From positions 44,499 through 64,814 of the forward strand of contig JH152858.1 of NCBI GenBank assembly GCA_000226015.1: 20,316 nucleotides of DNA, given 5' to 3'. The first letter of the stretch is position 1. Every line of letters begins with the position of its first letter. The translations under genes were made by a program, and so were the position numbers. Origin of the DNA: Mnemiopsis leidyi (taxonomy: Eukaryota > Ctenophora > Tentaculata > Lobata > Bolinopsidae). Below the pieces are notes generated by a model. The model was not told where the DNA came from, did not search any database, and saw only the letters and a list, made by a program, of their open reading frames with translations. Positions 18,126 through 20,316 of this stretch are shown one piece after another.

Positions 18126-20316
18126 TGGTATTACACGTGATACAGCTACTTCTGGTGGCAGTTTCAGCTGGAGATTGGTTATCAGTACCACGCGGGGAGC
18201 ATGTACAGATTGACGTAAACAGTACCCCCCTACAAATACTAACAAACTCCAGCATTGGGGACGAACAGTTTGTTCGGGTGATCTTTGCTGGAGAATCTCG
18301 GAACAAATTCGATATAGGCTTCACGGAGAAAGTCTATGTGGAATTTACCGTATGTACCACGGAACAAGAGATAACCCTCCCAGAAAAGCAGCCAGTAGTG
18401 TGGACTATAGTGAGGAAGAATGAGGAACAGGTCATGTCACTCCTCCAGGAGGGGCAAGAGGTGTCCTCCCTTGATTACTCCCCTGGAGGGCCCTGCCCCG
18501 GAAACTCTGAATGGGGAATAGATGATAAAATGTCGTTTCTGAAGTTCAGGCACTTAGATAACGCTTCTGATGCCTACAGAGCATTGCCCACAGGTATCTA
18601 AGATCATTTTAACCAGAGTGTGTTGTAGAGACAATAAAAGGTTTGCCGGACAAATCTGTGATATGAGCTGCACGAATGCTATGAATCCTATGTCAACTAC
18701 ATTAGTCTAAAATCCGAACTAGTTAAAATCTAACCCTCCCCCCCATTTCCAGGTTGTGGCAAACTGCCGGAGAGCTGGATTGGTATAAAAACGGAAGTGG
18801 AACTACCGGTTCCTCACCTACATGTGATTCCAGTGTCCTGTGTGGACGAGGGTTCTGTTAATGTGGGCAGTAATGTCGTCACGTGCAATGTTTATGTGTA
18901 CGGAGACTTGGAGTATCTTGAGCGGCCCCACTGTGTGGATGGTGAGGCTAATATAATTTAATTAATTAGTATTATAGTGCATTGTAGTATTATAATAAAT
19001 CATGTATTATAGATAACATTTAGGTATTATAGTGCATTATAGTATTATAATAAATCATATATTATAGATAACATTTAGGTATTGTAGTGCATTATAGTAT
19101 CATAATAAATCATGTATTATAGATAACATTTAGGTATTATAGTACATTGTAGTATTATAATAAGTCATGTTTTATAGATAACATTTAGGTATTGTAGTGC
19201 ATTATAGCATTATAATAAATCATGTATTATAGATAACATTTAGGTATTGTAGTGCATTATAGTATTATAATGGATCATGTTTTATAGATAACATTTAGGT
19301 ATTGTAGTGCATTATAGTATTATAATAAATCATGTATTATAGATAACATTTAGGTATTGTAGTGCATTATAGTATTAGACAATGGCGAACTTGTCTAGTG
19401 AATTCTAACGGCGTCATTGTGATAAATCTTGAAATTAGCCCTGTCTTTCTGTCTGGTAAAGACAAACTTATCAGATTGGATTCCAGTAAGATTGCAGCAA
19501 TACATTCCCTTTTCGCTGGGGGGAACTTCGTCCCTGCAGATAAAAACAAACGCGAAATTGGGAAGTAACGAAGAGATCTTTGTACAGTTCTACGAAGGAA
19601 GTGACAACACGGCGAAAGTAGGGGGAGGATTCAGAGTAGTGCTGACGGACCCACCCAAACATTTTGTTAAGGATTGTGAAAAAGATCTCGTGGAATTCCA
19701 AACACCGTTACCAGCTCAAGACGGCGATGATCGACTTTGGACTATCGTCAAGAGGGACACATCCTTATCTATTATTATGAACGGCGTGGAAGTAAGAAAC
19801 TTGACGTTCAAAGATTCTACCTTCAGAACTGATAGATGTCCGAGAGTGTATGGAAGAAGTTTGCTGGGGATCGAGTTCTTAAACCGAAGTGTTGCAGCTC
19901 GTTCGTATAGGGAACAACCAACAGGTACATCATATCTTCATTTTTCAACTGTTCAAACCACTTTTTGTTGTTCAATTTTTTTTGTCCAATTTTCCATTGC
20001 CAGCTGGCTTCAACAAAAAGCACAAAAAGTCGAAACCAGCTATAAACTCCTGAACCAAAACCTAGTACCAACCTTGTACCAATATATTTTCAGTCTGTAG
20101 AAGGCTCCCAGATAGTTGGGGAGGAATAACTACACAGACTAAGAAAAACAAATATTTTCAGTCTGTAGAAGACTCCCAGATAGTTGGGGAGGAATAACGA
20201 CACAGACTAAGAAAAACAAATATTTTCAGTCTGTAGAAGACTCCCAGATAGTTGGGGAGGAATAACGACACAGACTAAGAAAACAAATATTTCAGTCTGT
20301 AGAAGACTCCCAGATA
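18125..20316 (+). CDS. Secreted modular protein: signal peptide, repeated beta-type domain and sushi-like domains (5' part, runs off right edge)
   Basis: Exons 18125-18593, 18753-18941 and 19475-19924 join with phase 1 at every junction. The ATG at 18125 starts MVLHVIQLLLVAVSAG, a clear signal peptide. Exon 1 then encodes a domain of about 140 residues (DWLSVP...WTIVRK...DNASDAYRALPTG). Exon 2 encodes a four-cysteine sushi/CCP-like domain. Exon 3 encodes a second copy of the first domain (DWIPVR...WTIVKR...NGVEV...YREQPTG). Exon 4 starts like exon 2 (CRRLPDSWGGI against CGKLPESWIGI) but lies in a tandem repeat and leaves the window. Several N-glycosylation sequons (NST, NSS, NAS, NLT, NRS) support secretion. 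The repeated domain resembles an unnamed family with a W-T-[IV]-x-K / NGVEV / DxASDxYR signature, which I recall from cnidarian and amphioxus predicted proteins; function is unknown. Extracellular binding or matrix is inference. Confidence 0.7.
18753..18941 (+). other. Sushi/CCP-like exon of the secreted protein
   Basis: A phase 1-1 exon of 63 codons with four cysteines spaced 28, 15 and 16 residues apart (CGKLPESW... VSC... VVTC... PHC) and a GSNVVTC stretch like the CCP 'G..v.C' core. The conserved Trp between the last two cysteines is missing, so it is a divergent CCP or a look-alike fold. The acceptor is a C-run plus ATTTCCAG; the donor is GATG|GTGAGG. Confidence 0.6.
18971..19378. repeat. 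55-bp tandem repeat, 7.4 copies, filling an intron of the secreted-protein gene
   Basis: Units begin ATT(A/G)TAGTGCATTATAGTAT and end GATAACATTTAGGT, strictly 55 bp apart (18971, 19026, 19081 and so on to 19356), with a few substitutions per copy. It occupies most of the intron between the exons ending at 18941 and starting at 19475. It is minisatellite-like. Confidence 0.95.
20087..20316 (+). repeat. Tandem duplication (x4 or more, 68-bp unit) spanning the 3' splice site of the next sushi-like exon
   Basis: Acceptors TATTTTCAG|TCTGTAGAAG recur with AG ends at 20093, 20161, 20229 and 20296. Each unit carries the acceptor plus about 45 bases that, in phase 1, read CRRLPDSWGGI, matching the start of the sushi-like exon at 18753. 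Reading on from the first three acceptors meets a stop in the following unit. The array runs off the window. Confidence 0.9.

Noticed and set aside
18971..19378. CRISPR array
   Set aside because: Units are head-to-tail with no variable spacers and the surroundings are clearly eukaryotic genes; it is a minisatellite.
18125..19924. Farnesoic acid O-methyltransferase-like domain for the repeated module
   Set aside because: The size and a W-containing strand are similar, but the characteristic W.SW..G core of that family is not present.

Overview
This window looks like nuclear DNA from an intron-rich, AT-rich invertebrate animal. Supporting signs are GT-AG introns, phase-1 extracellular domain exons, a rhodopsin-type 7TM receptor, a type I Ig-domain receptor, a myosin coiled-coil tail and transposon debris. 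The sequence does not fix the phylum. A cnidarian, ctenophore or other marine invertebrate would fit, but that is inference. No tRNA, rRNA, CRISPR array or bacterial-style operon was seen.

Layout, left to right. 1-433 (-): broken reverse-transcriptase piece of a LINE. 534-677: a long inverted repeat just past the stop of an intronless 7TM receptor gene at 690-1727 (-). 2590-7211 (+): six exons, with matching phases, of a membrane receptor. It has an I-set Ig domain split by one intron, a transmembrane helix, a run of basic residues, and a cytoplasmic tail with ITIM-like, YxxM, ITAM-like and PPxY motifs. Its large third intron holds a TA-flanked MITE (3716-4193). 7212-12394: about 5 kb without a convincing gene, with a repeat block at about 9060-9680. 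12395-17434 (-): the last twelve exons of a myosin-XVIII-type coiled-coil tail (654 residues plus stop, all phases agree). 18125 to the right edge (+): a secreted modular protein made of a signal peptide, a beta-type domain, a sushi-like domain, a second beta-type domain, and the start of another sushi-like exon.

The most unusual signal concerns splicing. In four places a short block crossing an exon-intron boundary is tandemly duplicated into the intron: an acceptor x2 at 2493-2608, a donor x3 at 3433-3550, an acceptor x4 at 15942-16240, and an acceptor x4 at 20087-20316. In every case only the copy next to the real exon keeps the reading frame. Two short arrays also resemble splice signals: eight GTAAGT units inside an intron, and a nonamer array containing TACTAAA that ends exactly on an acceptor. 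The Ig receptor and the secreted protein may both act at the cell surface, but nothing here links them functionally.
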